Below, piece after piece: positions 24,795 to 34,460 of a stretch of DNA of 64,000 nucleotides. The stretch lies in contig NZ_VYTY01000003.1 of assembly GCF_009821115.1 (NCBI RefSeq), positions 1 through 64,000 of the forward strand, in the 5' to 3' direction. This stretch comes from Nitrincola alkalisediminis. Lineage in GTDB: Bacteria; Pseudomonadota; Gammaproteobacteria; Pseudomonadales; Balneatricaceae. The position numbers and the translations under genes were made by a program. The notes beneath the pieces are model-generated. The model had not been told where the DNA came from and did not search any database. It was given only the letters and a program-made list of their open reading frames with translations. The first letter of the stretch is position 1. Every line of letters starts with the position of its first letter.

Positions 24795-26231
24795 CTAGCC
24801 CTCTAAATACACCACATGGCTATGGGTGTATTCATATAAACCGTGCTTGCCATCGGCACCACCTATACCCGACTTGCGCACACCTGCGTGAAACCCTTGC
24901 ATCGCTTCAAAGTTTTCTCTGTTGATGTAGGTCTCACCAAAATCAAGCTCACGACAGGCTTGCATGGCGTGTCCAAGGTTTCGGGTATAAATCGATGAAG
25001 TTAACCCGTATTCACAATCATTTGCTAACGTGATGGCTTCATCCAGACTATCGATGATTTGGATGGGAAGCACCGGACCAAATATCTCCTTACGCATGAT
25101 CTCCATGTCTTGGCGGCACGAAGTCAGTACCGTAGGCTGGTAATGGAACCCTTTACCCAGATCTGCAATACTACCACCGGTAATTAATTCAGCTCCGTTC
25201 CTGCGAGCGGTTTCAACCATGGCCGCGACTTTATCTAGGCCTGCGCGATTAATCATGGGTCCCATTTCAACATCCCTGTCTACCAATGGGTCACCATAGC
25301 GAGTTGCCTCCATCGCGTTTGCGATACGCGCAATAAATTCATCGGCGACACCGCGTTGAACGTAAACCCGTTCGGCACAGTTACACACTTGCCCCGTATT
25401 AATAATTCGCGAGCTTCGGATAGCGTTTACGGCCAATTCGAGGTCCGCATCATCCAGGACAATAGACGGCGCTTTACCGCCCAGTTCCAGGTTAAGCTTG
25501 GTAATGTTACTGGCCGCGTTGGCCATAATGCGTGACCCGGTTTCCACGCTGCCAGTGAAACTGATCATATCGACCTGCTGGCTCGCCGTCAGGGCATTGC
25601 CTGTTTCCGCGCCCGTGCCGCTGACGACATTGAAAACCCCTTTAGGCAACCCGATTTCATTCAGCAATCGCGCAAACTCAAAACAGTTATTGGGTGTTTC
25701 CTCACTGGGCTTAATGACAATTGTATTACCCGTGATAAGCGCCGGTGCCATTTTGCGTGCAATCAGGAAAAACGGAAAATTCCATGGCAAAATACCCGCC
25801 ACAACGCCCAGCGGCTTACGGAAAAGAAAAATATTTTCCTTTGGGCGGTCGCTTTGAATGATTTCACCTTCGATACGACGCCCCCATTCGGCCATATAGT
25901 CTAGATAGTCGGCGGTAAAATTAACCTCTACTTCAGCCAACCCAAGAACTTTCCCTTGTTCCTCAGTAATCGTACGTGCCAGATGAGCCACATTGTCGCG
26001 CAACTTGTTGGCTAAACGGTGTAGAAAAGCACCACGCTCAACAGCAGGCTTCGCGGCCCAGCCTTTTTGTGCAGCACGTGCCGCATCCAGTGCTCGCTCG
26101 ACATCGGCGGCCGTTGAAGCAGGCACCTGTGATACTAACCGTTGGTTTGAGGGGTTAAAGACTTCAAGGTGCTGCTGGCTCGATTCGAACACACCATTAA
26201 TATAGTTTTGATAGATTATTGGCTGCGACAT
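24795..26231 (-). CDS. aldA: AldA, L-lactaldehyde dehydrogenase
   Basis: 478 residues and very close in sequence pattern to E. coli AldA: LDYMAEWGRRIEGEIIQSDRP, GILPWNFPFFLIARKMAPAL, catalytic Cys in INTGQVCNCAERVYV and Glu in LELGGKAPS, and the C-terminal ETYINRENFEAMQGF. It oxidises L-lactaldehyde to L-lactate with NAD, the last step of rhamnonate breakdown. The frame opens at 26273, but ATG 26231 has AGGAG 7 bases upstream and matches the family start. Confidence 0.93.
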   Translation of the reverse strand: MSQPIIYQNYINGVFESSQQHLEVFNPSNQRLVSQVPASTAADVERALDAARAAQKGWAAKPAVERGAFLHRLANKLRDNVAHLARTITEEQGKVLGLAEVEVNFTADYLDYMAEWGRRIEGEIIQSDRPKENIFLFRKPLGVVAGILPWNFPFFLIARKMAPALITGNTIVIKPSEETPNNCFEFARLLNEIGLPKGVFNVVSGTGAETGNALTASQQVDMISFTGSVETGSRIMANAASNITKLNLELGGKAPSIVLDDADLELAVNAIRSSRIINTGQVCNCAERVYVQRGVADEFIARIANAMEATRYGDPLVDRDVEMGPMINRAGLDKVAAMVETARRNGAELITGGSIADLGKGFHYQPTVLTSCRQDMEIMRKEIFGPVLPIQIIDSLDEAITLANDCEYGLTSSIYTRNLGHAMQACRELDFGETYINRENFEAMQGFHAGVRKSGIGGADGKHGLYEYTHSHVVYLEG

Positions 26232-26288
26232 GCTGGTTCTCCTATTGTGTTTATAATTGCCCATTGAGGCCACATTCAGTAAAACTTT

Positions 26289-27086
26289 TTAGTAAGTGCT
26301 GGATGGCAAACTGGTTGGCTGCTTCTTGTAGCGCGCAAGGGTATCAAGCGCACCTTTGCGCAGCAGGCTGATATCGATACCCACCGCAATAAACTGGCAA
26401 CCTAATGCCTGATAACGACGAGCATCCTCTTCAAGTGGCGCAAGAATACCGACCGGTTTCCCCACTGCCTGAACGGCCTTGATCACCTGTTCAATGGCTC
26501 GTTGCACATCGGGATGCCCCGGATTACCTGGATACCCCATACCAATTGACAGATCTGCTGGACCAATGAATACGGCATCGACGCCATCAACTGCTGCAAT
26601 GGAGCCCGCCTGCTCAACACCCTTGGGTGATTCCACCTGCACGATCAGGCACAGCGACTCATGTGCGATATTCAGGTAATCATCGACAGCGTCCCAGCGA
26701 GTCGCACGCACCAAACCACCCCCGACACCGCGAATGCCATGCGGTGGATAGCGCATGGCAGTGGCTAACGCCGCCGCTTGCCTTGCACTTTCCACCATGG
26801 GCACCATTAATGTCTGTACACCAATATCCAGTAACTGTTTGATTAATGCTGGATCCTGGTTAACACTCCGCACTACCGGTGCGACTGGGTACGGGGCAAT
26901 GGCTTGTAACTGCGCCAAAATAGTCTGCAAGGTATTCGGTGCATGTTCACCGTCAATCAGTAACCAATCGAAACCGGTCCCTGCAAGTATTTCGGCACAA
27001 TATCCCGTTGCAAAGCCTGCCCAGCATCCCCACAAAGGCTCATTTTTCAGCAGTGCTTCTTTAAATGTATTTACAGGAAGTTTCAT
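26289..27086 (-). CDS. rhmA: RhmA, 2-keto-3-deoxy-L-rhamnonate aldolase
   Basis: 265 residues of the HpcH/HpaI class II aldolase family. It is close to E. coli RhmA (YfaU): DWLLIDGEHAPNTLQTILAQLQAIAPY, RYPPHGIRGVGGGLVRATRW, VQVESPKGVEQ and the GPADLSIGMGYPGNPGHPDVQRAIEQ segment. It splits 2-keto-3-deoxy-L-rhamnonate into pyruvate and L-lactaldehyde using a divalent metal. The frame is open upstream, but ATG 27086 with GAGG in front is the family start. It sits between the TRAP genes and aldA in one operon. Confidence 0.92.
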   Translation of the reverse strand: MKLPVNTFKEALLKNEPLWGCWAGFATGYCAEILAGTGFDWLLIDGEHAPNTLQTILAQLQAIAPYPVAPVVRSVNQDPALIKQLLDIGVQTLMVPMVESARQAAALATAMRYPPHGIRGVGGGLVRATRWDAVDDYLNIAHESLCLIVQVESPKGVEQAGSIAAVDGVDAVFIGPADLSIGMGYPGNPGHPDVQRAIEQVIKAVQAVGKPVGILAPLEEDARRYQALGCQFIAVGIDISLLRKGALDTLARYKKQPTSLPSSTY

Positions 27087-27108
27087 AAGGATTTCCTCAT
27101 GCTCGATG

Positions 27109-28392
27109 TTAGTCAAAGGCCCCAAGCAGTTCAGGCAGGCCAAGTGTGATGAAAGGCAGGTACATGATGCACAGCAACCCGACCACAAGCACTGTGAAAA
27201 AGGGTATGAGTGGGCGCAGGGTTTTCATGTAGTCGACTTTAGCAATCTTGCAGCCCAGCAAGACGATCAAAGCCACGGGAGGGGTTAGCGACCCTAAAAG
27301 GAGCGCAATAATGACCACTACAGAGAAATGAATCATATCGAAGCCGAATGCCTGAGCAACCGGTGTCAAAATGGGCACCATCAAGATAAGTGCTGAAATG
27401 GTTTCGATAAACATACCGACCAATATGAGTGCCAATACAATCAGCAACAGCACAATGGCAGGTTCATTCGTCATACTGGATAGTGCCGCAGCGATTGCCG
27501 CAGGCACACCTTCACGGGCCATAATCCAACTGAATAGTGCGGCACTGCCAAGAATGATCAAGATACTTGACGAGGTCACCACAGACTGGAAAGCAAAGCG
27601 ATAGGTGTTCCTGACATTTAAGCGATGTGTAATCAGACCATAGCCAAGGCCATAGACAACAGCGACGATGCCCGCTTCCGTTGGAGTGAACAGTCCACTC
27701 TGGATACCCCCTACAATGATCACAGGCATGACAAGCGCAGGTGCGGCTTTTAGAAATATCTTACCTGTTTCTCTAAGACCAACCTTAAGGTGGCGTGGTG
27801 CTCCTATTTCATCTGCTTTCCAATAGACCAGTGCCATCATGATAAATGCCAGAAATAGCCCTGGGACAATGCCAGCCAGAAATAAGGTACCAATTGAAAG
27901 GCCTGTCATCGCACCATAGATCACCATGAGCAGACTCGGCGGGATGATTGGCCCAAGGATGGCGGAGGCCGCTGTAATCACGACAGCCCACTCAGGTTTA
28001 TAACCTTCTTTTTTCATTGCCGGAATCATCATGCCGCCAACCGCAGCCACATCGGCTGATGCTGAACCCGATATACCCGAAAACAATACACTGGTCAGAA
28101 TGTTAACCTGCCCTAATCCACCACGAATATGTCCCACTAACGAACGTGAAAACCCGACAATAGCCGTGGTGATACCACCATAGTTCATGAGATTTCCAGC
28201 AAAGATGTACAGCGGAATCGCGAGTAAGGGAAAACTATCCAGCGAGCTGAAAAAGCGCTGAGGCAGTACCAAAAGAGGAACGCCACCATCGATGAGAAGT
28301 ACCGTAACAGCACTGAGTCCCATCGCAAACGCGATAGGCATGCCAATGCCAAGCAAAACAGTAAATATGATAAACATTAACGCAACGGTCAT
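27109..28392 (-). CDS. dctM: TRAP transporter large permease, DctM type (rhamnonate operon)
   Basis: 427 residues with about 12 hydrophobic segments and the DctM signatures GMPIAFAMGLSA near the start and GSASADVAAVGGMMIPAMKKEGY. It carries solute across the inner membrane using the sodium gradient. It overlaps the small permease gene by 4 bases. Substrate is inferred as L-rhamnonate or a close sugar acid from the operon enzymes. Confidence 0.92.
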   Translation of the reverse strand: MTVALMFIIFTVLLGIGMPIAFAMGLSAVTVLLIDGGVPLLVLPQRFFSSLDSFPLLAIPLYIFAGNLMNYGGITTAIVGFSRSLVGHIRGGLGQVNILTSVLFSGISGSASADVAAVGGMMIPAMKKEGYKPEWAVVITAASAILGPIIPPSLLMVIYGAMTGLSIGTLFLAGIVPGLFLAFIMMALVYWKADEIGAPRHLKVGLRETGKIFLKAAPALVMPVIIVGGIQSGLFTPTEAGIVAVVYGLGYGLITHRLNVRNTYRFAFQSVVTSSSILIILGSAALFSWIMAREGVPAAIAAALSSMTNEPAIVLLLIVLALILVGMFIETISALILMVPILTPVAQAFGFDMIHFSVVVIIALLLGSLTPPVALIVLLGCKIAKVDYMKTLRPLIPFFTVLVVGLLCIMYLPFITLGLPELLGAFD

Positions 28393-28901
28393 GTTAAATC
28401 CTCTTCGTCTGATTGTTCATTCAACGCATCACGACGAACGACAAAGGCAATAATCGTTAGCATTCCGCCAAGCGATATCGGAGCATATAGCCAGGCTCTG
28501 GAGATCCCTAAGGATGGCTGCATCGTTCCCAAAGCACGCAAGGTGAATCGGTAGCCCCAATAGGCTAAGAACGCGCAGAAAATGATTGATAAAATAGCCA
28601 CAAGGACATATCTGCATGTTTCCAAGTGTTTGTTCTTAAAGTGAAAGAGCTCTACTTTAATCTCATCGCATTGGTAAACCACCACGGGCGTTCCAAGCAG
28701 TACCATCCAAACCAGCAGCATTCTGACCACTTCTTCTGTCCAAAAAAGTGGTAAGCCTAGGAAGAATCGGTTGATGACCTGCATGAAAATCAAAGCCATA
28801 ATCACCGCAAAGATCGTGACGACTATGGCTCCCAAGGTGGCAAATGCAGTATCTAGATAACGACGCATTTGCATGCTCCTTTTAGAGTCCTTGTTGTTCA
28901 A
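28389..28901 (-). CDS. dctQ: TRAP transporter small permease, DctQ type (rhamnonate operon)
   Basis: 170 residues with four membrane segments and the DctQ pattern RFFLGLPLFWTEEVVRMLLVWMVLLGTPVV. It pairs with DctM and overlaps both neighbours (20 bases with dctP, 4 with dctM). ATG 28872 (MQMRRYLD) is an alternative start that would remove the dctP overlap. Confidence 0.9.
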   Translation of the reverse strand: MNNKDSKRSMQMRRYLDTAFATLGAIVVTIFAVIMALIFMQVINRFFLGLPLFWTEEVVRMLLVWMVLLGTPVVVYQCDEIKVELFHFKNKHLETCRYVLVAILSIIFCAFLAYWGYRFTLRALGTMQPSLGISRAWLYAPISLGGMLTIIAFVVRRDALNEQSDEEDLT

Positions 28902-29889
28902 TTGACTCTAAAAGGTCAGTAGAACCGATGTTCGTCGCAAAGCGTTGACGAAATTGAGCCAGAGCATCTTGAAATGGTGCGGCGTCCACTTCATTAATCG
29001 TGATACCTTCTTCAGCCAATTTATCAAACCAAGCTTGCTCTCGCTCAGCCCACTCGCTACGTTGCATCTGAGCGGCCTCTTTTGCTGCACGCGTCACCGC
29101 CTCACGGTTTTTGTCAGAGAGTCTGTTGTAAAAAGCATCATTGATAGCAAAGCTGCCATCGAACAGGATATGGCGCGTTTTGGACAGCGACTCCGCCACT
29201 TCAAATATACGGAAGGTGTAGCCAACTTCAGGAGTTCCCTCCATCGCGTCCACAACACCTGTTTGCAATGCGGTGTAGACTTCAGGCATCGGAACAGGTG
29301 TGGGTTGGGCACTTAATGCTGAAAAGGTTCCTACAAAGACGGGTGATTCTGGCACTCGGATTTTTAAATTTCTAAAGTTATCGGGTGTTTCTATTTTTCG
29401 CTTTGCTAGATAGGTATCTCGGTACCCGGCCAGAATCCAGTTCAGCGGTCGAACGCCAGAGGTGTCAACGAGCTTATTGATCAACCCAAGGCCAATGTCA
29501 CCCGTGACGACATTTTCCCAGTGATCAACATCGCGGTAGAGGTACGGTAGCGTTAGTAGGCCGAACTCGGGAACATAGTTGGCATATAAGCCAGACTCAC
29601 CATACCCCATTTCGAGAACACCCAGTTCAACAGACTCGATTATTTCCCGTTGTCCACCCATTTGCCCAGAAGGGTAAATTTCTACCTTGATATCGCCATC
29701 ACTATATTTAGCGGCGAGATCGCGGAATCTTTCGGCCGCTAGGTGCTGCTCCGAGTCTGTCGATATGTGATGAGCAAATCGAATTTTTGTTTCGGCATAG
29801 GCGCTAGAAAATGGCAGCATGATGCTTAAGCCAATAGCGCTCAGGGTGGTGATGACGGATGTAGTGCGTGAGGTGTTATTTGTTTTCAT
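28882..29889 (-). CDS. dctP: TRAP transporter solute-binding protein, DctP type (rhamnonate operon)
   Basis: 335 residues. A signal peptide ends near PFSSAYAE, and the DctP fold follows with FAHHISTDSEQHLAAERF, IYPSGQMGGQREIIESVELG and the carboxylate-binding region KIRVPESPVFVGTFSALSAQPTPVPMPEVYTALQTGVVDAMEG (the Arg of KIRVPES is the usual carboxylate ligand). It captures the substrate in the periplasm for DctQM. It is the first transporter gene, 77 bases after rhmD; a hairpin with GCCCTT/AAGGGC lies in the gap. Confidence 0.93.
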   Translation of the reverse strand: MKTNNTSRTTSVITTLSAIGLSIMLPFSSAYAETKIRFAHHISTDSEQHLAAERFRDLAAKYSDGDIKVEIYPSGQMGGQREIIESVELGVLEMGYGESGLYANYVPEFGLLTLPYLYRDVDHWENVVTGDIGLGLINKLVDTSGVRPLNWILAGYRDTYLAKRKIETPDNFRNLKIRVPESPVFVGTFSALSAQPTPVPMPEVYTALQTGVVDAMEGTPEVGYTFRIFEVAESLSKTRHILFDGSFAINDAFYNRLSDKNREAVTRAAKEAAQMQRSEWAEREQAWFDKLAEEGITINEVDAAPFQDALAQFRQRFATNIGSTDLLESIEQQGL

Positions 29890-29966
29890 TGTAAGTTCCT
29901 CTGCTTTCAGTAGGTTTAACGCCCTTACTTTTTATTGTTAAAAGGGCATTTGTGGCAAGGGTATGG

Positions 29967-31151
29967 TCAATGTTGGTATGGCCTAGAAAGGTCACATTCC
30001 GGGTTAAGGCGAACGCCAAATCCAGGCTTGTCGAGCTTGGTGGCGGACATGCGTCCCTTTTCGGGTATTGGCTCATCTAACAGTAAGGGGGTGAACATGG
30101 GGACGACTTCATCGGCCTGTGGTGCCATCATTAAGAACTCGGCAAAGGGACTGTTGTGGCGAGTAATCACAAAATGGTAGCTGTAAACTGAAGAGCCATG
30201 CGGTACGACGAGCTTATTATGTGCATCGGCAAGCGCTGAAATTTTAATCAGCTCCGTCATTCCGCCACACCAGCCTACATCCGGTTGAATAACGTCACAG
30301 CAGTCCATTTCCAATAACATACGGAAACCCCAGCGCGTAGCCTCATGTTCGCCAGTGTTCACTAACATGCCTTTAGGGACGTCGCGCTTAAGCTGAGCAT
30401 AGCCCCAGTAATCATCGGGTGGCAGCGCTTCTTCAATCCATTTTAGGTTGTAGGCTTGAGCTTCTTGCGCTAAACGTGTCGCGTAGTTTGCATCAAGGCT
30501 CATCCAGCAGTCATACATTAACCAGAAATCATCACCGACGGCACTTCGCATTTTTGCCAAGTGTTCAATGTTTTTACGCAGCCCTTCGTCACCTTCTGCA
30601 GGACCATGTATCAGCGGCATTTTTCCACCAATAAAGCCCATCTGTTTGGCCAGATCTGGGCGTGCGCCCGTGGCATAAAAAACCAATTCATCACGAACAG
30701 GACCACCTAGTAGCTGATGGACGGGTTGTTGTCGTACCTTACCCAGTAGATCCCAAAGTGCTAAGTCAATGCAGGAGATAGTATTGATCACAACGCCTTT
30801 GCGGCCGTAGTAAAGGGTGGCATTGAACATCTGGTCCCAGATTTTTTCGATTTCTGTGACTTGCTTACCCTCAACAAAACGTGCGAGATGCTTTTCAGCG
30901 ATCCAAGCGCCGATTTCACCTCCAGTTGTAACCGCAAAGCCAATGCTGCCATCACTGGCTTCAACTTCGACCACTAAAGTACCGAGTACATTGAGTCCAA
31001 AGCTACGCCGTGTCATGCGGTATTCAGGGTATTTGCTCATAGGCGTCGCGATTTGCGAGTCGATCCAATGGCCTTCAGCTTGATCATGGTAATCCGCACC
31101 GCCACCACGAACAGTATAGGCACGCAATTGCGTTATAGTTATGTTGTTCAT
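29967..31151 (-). CDS. rhmD: RhmD, L-rhamnonate dehydratase
   Basis: 394 residues of the enolase superfamily. The match to E. coli RhmD (YfaW) is strong along the whole length: [107 protein letters not shown]. The metal ligands (DCW, the E of WIEEALPP and the E of TGEHEA) and His of VPHGSS are present. It removes water from L-rhamnonate to give 2-keto-3-deoxy-L-rhamnonate. First gene of the operon; AAAGGA lies 7 bases before the ATG. Confidence 0.94.
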   Translation of the reverse strand: MNNITITQLRAYTVRGGGADYHDQAEGHWIDSQIATPMSKYPEYRMTRRSFGLNVLGTLVVEVEASDGSIGFAVTTGGEIGAWIAEKHLARFVEGKQVTEIEKIWDQMFNATLYYGRKGVVINTISCIDLALWDLLGKVRQQPVHQLLGGPVRDELVFYATGARPDLAKQMGFIGGKMPLIHGPAEGDEGLRKNIEHLAKMRSAVGDDFWLMYDCWMSLDANYATRLAQEAQAYNLKWIEEALPPDDYWGYAQLKRDVPKGMLVNTGEHEATRWGFRMLLEMDCCDVIQPDVGWCGGMTELIKISALADAHNKLVVPHGSSVYSYHFVITRHNSPFAEFLMMAPQADEVVPMFTPLLLDEPIPEKGRMSATKLDKPGFGVRLNPECDLSRPYQH

Positions 31152-31246
31152 TTAATTTCCTTTAACATATTTTTAATACAGTGACCTTTAGCAAAACTCT
31201 ATGTAAAAGTGGGCATGGCAGCCAATGCTTATCAAGCTCTGTCCGA

Positions 31247-31273
31247 TACCTTTTTGTTATTGGTAGGACCTAC
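31247..31273. promoter_or_regulatory. Candidate LysR operator between rhmD and its regulator
   Basis: TACC-N11-GGTA (31247-31265) fits the dyad T-N11-A site of LysR regulators. It overlaps the perfect palindrome GTAGGACCTAC (31263-31273). It lies about 100 bases from rhmD and 130 bases from the LysR gene. Prediction by pattern only. Confidence 0.4.
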
Positions 31274-31402
31274 GCCCTAGAGTGGCGCGGCTTTGGGGAG
31301 TGGAGTGAGGCGTAAGAGGATCGGGTTGTTTAGACTAAAGTCGCATAGGTTGGCTTGGCGCTTTGCCATACTGTTTAGGTATCAATTCGTCAGGAAATAA
31401 CA

Positions 31403-32353
31403 ATGGATAGCTTTCCGTCACTTGTCACAAGGTTGCGCTATAAGCATCTGCTGATGATTGCAACATTAGGAAAATGCGAAAACCTACATCAAACCGCTGC
31501 ATCGATGCATATGTCTCAGCCGGCGGCTACCCGAATGCTGAGTGAAATAGAAGGATTCTTGAACTGTTCATTGTTTGTGCGTACCGCGCGTGGCATGCAT
31601 CCCACCGCTGTCGGTACCATGTTGATTGAATTTGCCGACAATGCTTTAACACGTTTAGATCGTTGCGCCGAAGAAATTCATCGTTACAAGCTAGGTGGGC
31701 GAGGTCAGCTTACCGTAGGTGCCATTATGGGGGCCGCTCCTGACCTGGTAGCACAGTCTATCATTGAAATTAAGCGCCAACGGCCACTCTTACAAATTCG
31801 CCTGATGGGTGAAACGAGCGATCAGTTAGTGACACTGCTTGAACAGGGGAGTATCGACTTAGCCATTGCCCGCTATGTCACATCGATCCAGCATAACCAA
31901 TTTGACTTTGAGCCACTCGGTAATGAGAAGTTAGTGACCGTTGTTCGTTGTCATCATCCTCTTATACAGGCCGATTTACCGCCGCTTAAAGAGTTGCTGG
32001 AGTCCTGGCCGTGGATACTTCAGCCTATAGCGACTCCCGCTCGTCAAGCGTTTGAGAAAGGGCTTGAGTTAGAAGGGTTGGTGTCTCCTCGTGACATTAT
32101 TGAGTGCGGTTCTATATTTGCGGCGCTGCAATTGATTCAAAAAAGCGATGCTTTGCTGGTGATGGCTGAAACGGTTTTAAAGGATCACTTAACCGCGGGT
32201 TTGATTGAAAAGCTACCACTGTCACTGAGTCAAACGCTTGCTCCCTTTGGCTTGCTTACCCGAAAAGATACGGTCTATGGTGAGCCGATCACTGGTTTTT
32301 GTGAGATTATTCGAAATAATGCCTACCAATGGAGGAAGATTGTGGGAGATTAA
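31403..32353 (+). CDS. LysR-family regulator of the rhamnonate operon
   Basis: 316 residues. The N-terminal winged helix-turn-helix (LLMIATLGKCENLHQTAASMHMSQPAATRMLSEIEGFLNCSLFVRTARGMHPT) and C-terminal LysR substrate-binding domain (GQLTVGAIMGAAPDLV...) are complete. It is divergent from rhmD across 251 bases, the usual arrangement for a LysR activator and its target; the effector may be rhamnonate or its keto product. AGGAAA lies 6 bases before the ATG. Confidence 0.88.
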   Translation: MDSFPSLVTRLRYKHLLMIATLGKCENLHQTAASMHMSQPAATRMLSEIEGFLNCSLFVRTARGMHPTAVGTMLIEFADNALTRLDRCAEEIHRYKLGGRGQLTVGAIMGAAPDLVAQSIIEIKRQRPLLQIRLMGETSDQLVTLLEQGSIDLAIARYVTSIQHNQFDFEPLGNEKLVTVVRCHHPLIQADLPPLKELLESWPWILQPIATPARQAFEKGLELEGLVSPRDIIECGSIFAALQLIQKSDALLVMAETVLKDHLTAGLIEKLPLSLSQTLAPFGLLTRKDTVYGEPITGFCEIIRNNAYQWRKIVGD

Positions 32354-32416
32354 ACGTTGAACCTGAGTTCTTATTGTGGTGATACCGAAGGGCTTATCCC
32401 ATATGGAGAGGCCAGT

Positions 32417-33790
32417 CTACAACGGAAAGGTCACTGCAACCGACAAACCACCTTGCTCGGACCGGCCCAGACGCAATTGAGCATTATGCGATTGCGTGAC
32501 TTGGCTCACGATGGATAAGCCCAATCCACTGCCTTTTTCATCCCGATTCACGCGATAAAAGCGTTCGGTCACGTGTGCAATGGCATCATCCGGTATACCT
32601 ACCCCTTCATCCTCGACACTTAAGCACACACTATTGTCGATTTGCTCTAATTTTACGCGAATCACTCCCGTATAAGCCGCATGGGGACCACCCGCATGCA
32701 CGCTGGCGTTGTCGATCAAATTGGTTAATAACCATTGCACCATAATGGGATCGCAGCGGATTAGAAATGGTCGGTCATTGGCGATAAACTCAAGTTCTTG
32801 GTCTCGTTTTAGAAGGCGATTGAGCAGGCGAGCACAGGCTTCTCGGCAGATGGGTTGTAGATCATGAGGCATCAATGCAGACGCATCCACCAAATCACTT
32901 TTTGTTTTGGCATACTTCAGGAGCTGCTGGGTTGTATGAGCGGCATACTCCGTTGTTTTGCAGATGGACTGCAAATAGTGTTTTAGAGCGGGGTCGGTGC
33001 ACTGTTTTTCGGACATTTCAGCTAACACACTGATTTCAGCGATTGGCGTGCGCAGTTGGTGTGAGACATCTGCGTTAAATTGTTGAATATGTTGCATATT
33101 TTGCTTTATTTTGACCATTAAATGATTAATGCTATCAACCAAGGCTTGAACCTCATTCGGAACCTTTTCTTGCAAAGGTGAAAGGTCTTGAGCGGAGCGT
33201 CGACGTAAGGCCCGCTCAATCCGTTTTAAAGGGATCAGGCCTTTGTGAATGGCAAATAAGGCGATGCCGAGTAGACTAATACCCAGTGCGAGGTTGATGC
33301 CGAGCAGGTTTGATAAAAAGGCGTCCAGTAAATTTTCTCGTCCCTCGCGTGATTCAGCGACAATGACCTCCACAGGGCTCCCCGTTGTTGAACCACGCAC
33401 AGGAATAAATAAACGCAATGCCCTCAACTCAGTTCCAGCAAAGACTGTGTCGTAGAAGATAGCCTCATTATTTTGCTCCACTGGACCTTGCAAGCCTTCA
33501 AATCCAGTCAGTAGGCGGCCGTGGGCATCCTTTACTCGATAAAACAGTTTGCCTTGTCCTCCTGTACCCAGCGAGTTTACGGAAAAATAATTCATATTGA
33601 TCCGAACATCGCCTTCTGAAACGAACAAGCGCTCTTCGAAGCGTTCGGCACCCATTCGCAGCAGGGTATCAAAACTACTATCAATCCGCTGCGCGAACAC
33701 TATGCGGCTGACGTACAAAGACGAGGAAATCAAGATGATCAGCGGGAGGATAAACCAGAGTATGAGTCGAGCACGGATTGAATAGCGCAT
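32417..33790 (-). CDS. tctE: TctE-like sensor histidine kinase
   Basis: 457 residues. Membrane segments at about 10-29 and 166-184 enclose a periplasmic sensor. HAMP region, then the phosphoacceptor His in FNADVSHQLRTPIAEISVLAE, N-box NLIDNASVHAG, D/G boxes DEGVGIPDD and GSGLGLSIVSQV. It lies 4 bases after the response-regulator gene. The divergent tctCBA genes mark it as TctE, which senses external di/tricarboxylates in Salmonella and Pseudomonas. Confidence 0.9.
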   Translation of the reverse strand: MRYSIRARLILWFILPLIILISSSLYVSRIVFAQRIDSSFDTLLRMGAERFEERLFVSEGDVRINMNYFSVNSLGTGGQGKLFYRVKDAHGRLLTGFEGLQGPVEQNNEAIFYDTVFAGTELRALRLFIPVRGSTTGSPVEVIVAESREGRENLLDAFLSNLLGINLALGISLLGIALFAIHKGLIPLKRIERALRRRSAQDLSPLQEKVPNEVQALVDSINHLMVKIKQNMQHIQQFNADVSHQLRTPIAEISVLAEMSEKQCTDPALKHYLQSICKTTEYAAHTTQQLLKYAKTKSDLVDASALMPHDLQPICREACARLLNRLLKRDQELEFIANDRPFLIRCDPIMVQWLLTNLIDNASVHAGGPHAAYTGVIRVKLEQIDNSVCLSVEDEGVGIPDDAIAHVTERFYRVNRDEKGSGLGLSIVSQVTQSHNAQLRLGRSEQGGLSVAVTFPL

Positions 33791-33794
33791 TGAA

Positions 33795-34460
33795 TTAATC
33801 CAAGCTGTCCATCATGTATCCTAAGCCTCTCACCGTGCGAATGGCCACCGCAGCCCCCAGTTTCTTACGGATACGCGAGACATAGGTTTCGATAGCACCT
33901 GCACTGATGTCTTGCTCCAGAGAGGCAATGCTGTCGGCCACTTGATCTTTGCTCAGTAAGCGTCCGCGATTCAGCATAAAGTACTCAAGTACAGCGAGTT
34001 CACGTCGGTGCAGGGATACGATCTCACCGTTTAACGTGAGGGTTCGTGAAGCTAAACATAACTCTACATCCCCATTTTTGAGGCGATTGTCTGAAAATGA
34101 GCGGCTTCGGCGGATAACGGCTCGGACGCGTGCCACAACCTCTTCGAGCGAAAAGGGCTTGCAGAGGTAATCATCCGCACCTTCCTCTAACCCTGTGATC
34201 CGTTGATCGAGTCGATCCCTTGCCGTAATGATGATGACGGGTATGGGGTTCTTCTGGCGACGTAAATACCGAAGAATTTCGATTCCATCCATGCCGGGCA
34301 AGCCAAGATCCAGCATCAATAAATCGTACTGACCGCTTTTAAGCCAAGGGATGCCTTGCATACCATCCATTAGTAAATCCACGTAGTAGCCTGCTTCTTC
34401 AATGGCTGTCTTCAGGCCCTCTGCAAGAATGGCGTTGTCTTCTAGAATCAGAATCTTCAT
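33795..34460 (-). CDS. tctD: TctD-like OmpR-family response regulator
   Basis: 221 residues. Receiver domain with Asp in LMLDLGLPGMDG, Lys in DYLCKPFSLEE, and a winged-helix DNA-binding domain ending VRGLGYMMDSLD. The open frame starts at 34538, but ATG 34460 (MKILILEDN) is the family start. It would activate the divergent tctC promoter, which carries an 11-base-spaced direct repeat typical for this regulator class. Confidence 0.92.
   Translation of the reverse strand: MKILILEDNAILAEGLKTAIEEAGYYVDLLMDGMQGIPWLKSGQYDLLMLDLGLPGMDGIEILRYLRRQKNPIPVIIITARDRLDQRITGLEEGADDYLCKPFSLEEVVARVRAVIRRSRSFSDNRLKNGDVELCLASRTLTLNGEIVSLHRRELAVLEYFMLNRGRLLSKDQVADSIASLEQDISAGAIETYVSRIRKKLGAAVAIRTVRGLGYMMDSLD

Noticed and set aside
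26755-27288. 177-codon plus-strand frame
   Set aside because: It is antisense to rhmA and dctM and has no coding features.
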